From an uncultured Ruminococcus sp. (GTDB lineage: Bacteria; Bacillota; Clostridia; Oscillospirales; Acutalibacteraceae), in contig USJJ01000076.1 of NCBI GenBank assembly GCA_900554995.1, forward strand, positions 1 to 6,543: 6,543 nt of DNA, given 5' to 3'. Below the pieces are notes generated by a model. That model made no database searches. It saw only the letters and a list, made by a program, of their open reading frames with translations, and was not told the DNA's origin. This document shows positions 5,470-6,543 of the stretch, in pieces. Made by a program: the position numbers and the translations under genes. Each line of letters opens with the position of its first letter. The first letter of the stretch is position 1.

Positions 5470-6129
5470 TTACACCTTGTAAAAGTTGAGCCGCTTTTCT
5501 ATCTTGTTGAAAAGGATTGTCAGCAGTCCGCTTGCGACAAGATAGAACACACCGGAATAAAGAAGCGGCCAAAGGATTCCGCTGCCTCTGATGTAGCTTT
5601 CGGCGACAAATATAATCTCATAATACGTAATAATTCTTGCAAGTGATGTATCCTTAACAAGAGTGATTACTTCATTGCTGATTGGAGGAACAACATTTCT
5701 TATAACCTGCAAAAGTATTACTCGGAAAAATGTTTCCGACTTTGACATTCCGAGAACCTTGCAAGCCTCATATTGACCTGTGGGAATGGATTCGATTCCG
5801 CCGCGGAAAATCTCGGAGAAATAGCAGGCATAGTTAAAAATAAACGTAAGATATACCGCCGGTTCGCAGGCGAGCATAAATTCACCTTTTGTTAAAAGTC
5901 CGGGTCCGTAATAGAAAACGATGAGCTGAAGCATAAGCGGGGTGCCTCGGACTATCCAAACAATAGTTCTGACGAGCCAGCGAAGCGGCTGAAATTTGCT
6001 TCTTGAGCCGAAGCTGATAATCAGTCCGAGCGGCAGGGCAAAGGCGAGAGTAATCGCAAAAATTTTAAGCGTCGGCAAAAAGCCGTTGACGAACAGATTT
6101 ACCGTTACGTCCCAAAATGAAGTGCTCAT
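5470..6129 (-). CDS. polar amino-acid ABC transporter permease (HisM/GlnP type)
   Basis: Encodes 219 residues, the usual size for HisM/GlnP-like permeases, which form the membrane channel of amino-acid importers. Hydrophobic segments lie at about 18-40, 53-75, 90-106 and 185-207, with shorter ones between. Family blocks include WIVRGTPLMLQLIVFYYG (58-75), EIFRGGIESIPTGQYEA (106-122) and ITLVKDTSLA (155-164). The coupling loop that contacts the ATPase is EACKVLGMS (121-129); the Pro that normally ends this motif about 13 residues after the Gly is replaced by Leu140. The start is supported by AGAGAGGA (6145-6138) eight bases upstream. The gene sits between the binding-protein gene (82-base gap with a hairpin) and the ATPase gene (12-base gap). 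Only one permease gene is visible, so the channel is probably a homodimer. Confidence 0.96.
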   Translation of the reverse strand: MSTSFWDVTVNLFVNGFLPTLKIFAITLAFALPLGLIISFGSRSKFQPLRWLVRTIVWIVRGTPLMLQLIVFYYGPGLLTKGEFMLACEPAVYLTFIFNYACYFSEIFRGGIESIPTGQYEACKVLGMSKSETFFRVILLQVIRNVVPPISNEVITLVKDTSLARIITYYEIIFVAESYIRGSGILWPLLYSGVFYLVASGLLTILFNKIEKRLNFYKV

Positions 6130-6148
6130 GTAATAAATCCTCTCTGAA

Positions 6149-6192
6149 ACAGCAGTATAGGGTAAAGGTATTCGCCCTTACCCTAAAGCTGT
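6149..6192 (-). other. stable intergenic hairpin between binding-protein and permease genes
   Basis: On the - strand TAGGGTAAGGG (6185-6175) pairs with CCTTTACCCTA (6168-6158), 11 bp with one mismatch, around the loop CGAATA. An outer 5-bp helix ACAGC/GCTGT (6192-6188 and 6153-6149) encloses it. No long T run follows (GCTGTTTCAG), so full termination is unlikely. Hairpins in this position in transporter operons commonly protect the upstream binding-protein mRNA from 3' decay or terminate partially, raising binding protein over membrane components. The structure is seen directly; the role is inferred. Confidence 0.65.
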
Positions 6193-6211
6193 ATTTTAAC
6201 TAATTAAATCC

Positions 6212-6543
6212 TTATTTTGTAGCCTGAAAATCAGTAACGATACTGTCCTGGAGACCGTATTTTTCTGCAATTGTCTTAACTGTTCCGTCTGCTACAAGTT
6301 CTGAAATTGCTGTGTTTACAGCGGCAACGACGTCAGAGCCCTTTCTGAAAGCGATACCGTATGACTCGTCATCTCCGAGCTTAACGTCCTTCATAATCGA
6401 AAGGTTGCTGTAAGTTTTGCCCTCAACAAGCATTGAGCCTGCCATAACATAGTCGATAACACATGCTGCAGCCTGTCCGCTCTGTACCTGGAGAAGAGCG
6501 TCGCTCTGGCTTTCAACAGGCTTATAACTCTTGGAGAGTGTTG
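6212..6543 (-). CDS. polar amino-acid ABC transporter substrate-binding protein, C-terminal part
   Basis: The frame is open from the window edge to the stop codon at 6212-6214, giving the last 109-110 residues of an extracellular solute-binding protein of the family 3 (SBP_bac_3) type; the ATG at 6445 is internal. Typical C-terminal blocks are visible: SQSDALLQVQSGQAAACVID, where a variable substrate contact region leads into the hinge-crossing strand; DDESYGIAFRKGSD; and AVNTAISELVADGTVKTIAEKYG. Such proteins are lipid-anchored in Firmicutes and deliver polar or charged amino acids to the permease. The signal sequence and ligand-binding N lobe lie outside the window, so the ligand cannot be judged. 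It is the first of the three transporter genes seen here, and the operon promoter must lie beyond 6543. Confidence 0.94.
   Translation of the reverse strand, partial: TLSKSYKPVESQSDALLQVQSGQAAACVIDYVMAGSMLVEGKTYSNLSIMKDVKLGDDESYGIAFRKGSDVVAAVNTAISELVADGTVKTIAEKYGLQDSIVTDFQATK

Noticed and set aside
6445..6445. ATG at 6445 as the start of a small separate - strand protein
   Set aside because: The frame continues unbroken to the window edge with binding-protein family sequence, so it is the C-terminal part of a larger gene.

Overview
The window reads as a piece of a low-to-mid GC Firmicutes chromosome, most likely a gut-type Clostridia (Oscillospiraceae/Ruminococcaceae-like). The basis is strong AAGGAGGT-type Shine-Dalgarno sequences, consensus sigma-A promoter spacing, the rpsF-ssb-rpsR order, and the flavour of the proteins. 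The taxon is inferred from gene style only; there is no rRNA or other decisive marker. There are no mobile elements, CRISPR arrays, tRNAs or signs of recent transfer.

Layout. The left half (about 1-2970) is read on the + strand. It holds the 3' part of a membrane-anchored SPFH/band-7 (paraslipin, QmcA-like) gene, then a consensus promoter and structured leader driving rpsF (S6), ssb and rpsR (S18). That operon closes with a good intrinsic terminator, followed by a Cof-type HAD phosphatase. The right half (about 3045-6543) is read on the - strand. In transcription order it holds the 3' end of a polar amino-acid substrate-binding protein gene, its permease and its ATPase, then, after a probable terminator, a secreted alpha/beta hydrolase related to the LCAT family. 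The two halves converge on a symmetric hairpin at about 2985-3019 that can end transcription from both sides.

How the genes work together. rpsF-ssb-rpsR is the standard translation/DNA-maintenance operon. Its leader contains a stem with an asymmetric CCG-bearing internal loop that fits the known S6:S18 autoregulatory element. The three transporter genes encode one ABC importer, with a stable hairpin between the binding-protein gene and the permease gene that could favour higher binding-protein mRNA. The SPFH protein, HAD phosphatase and hydrolase show no clear functional link to these.

I found no convincing undescribed multi-gene system. The points most worth a second look are the S6 leader with its competing hairpin, the exact 11-residue repeat in the SPFH coiled coil, and the large LCAT-like secreted hydrolase with an atypical nucleophile elbow and a hydrophobic tail.
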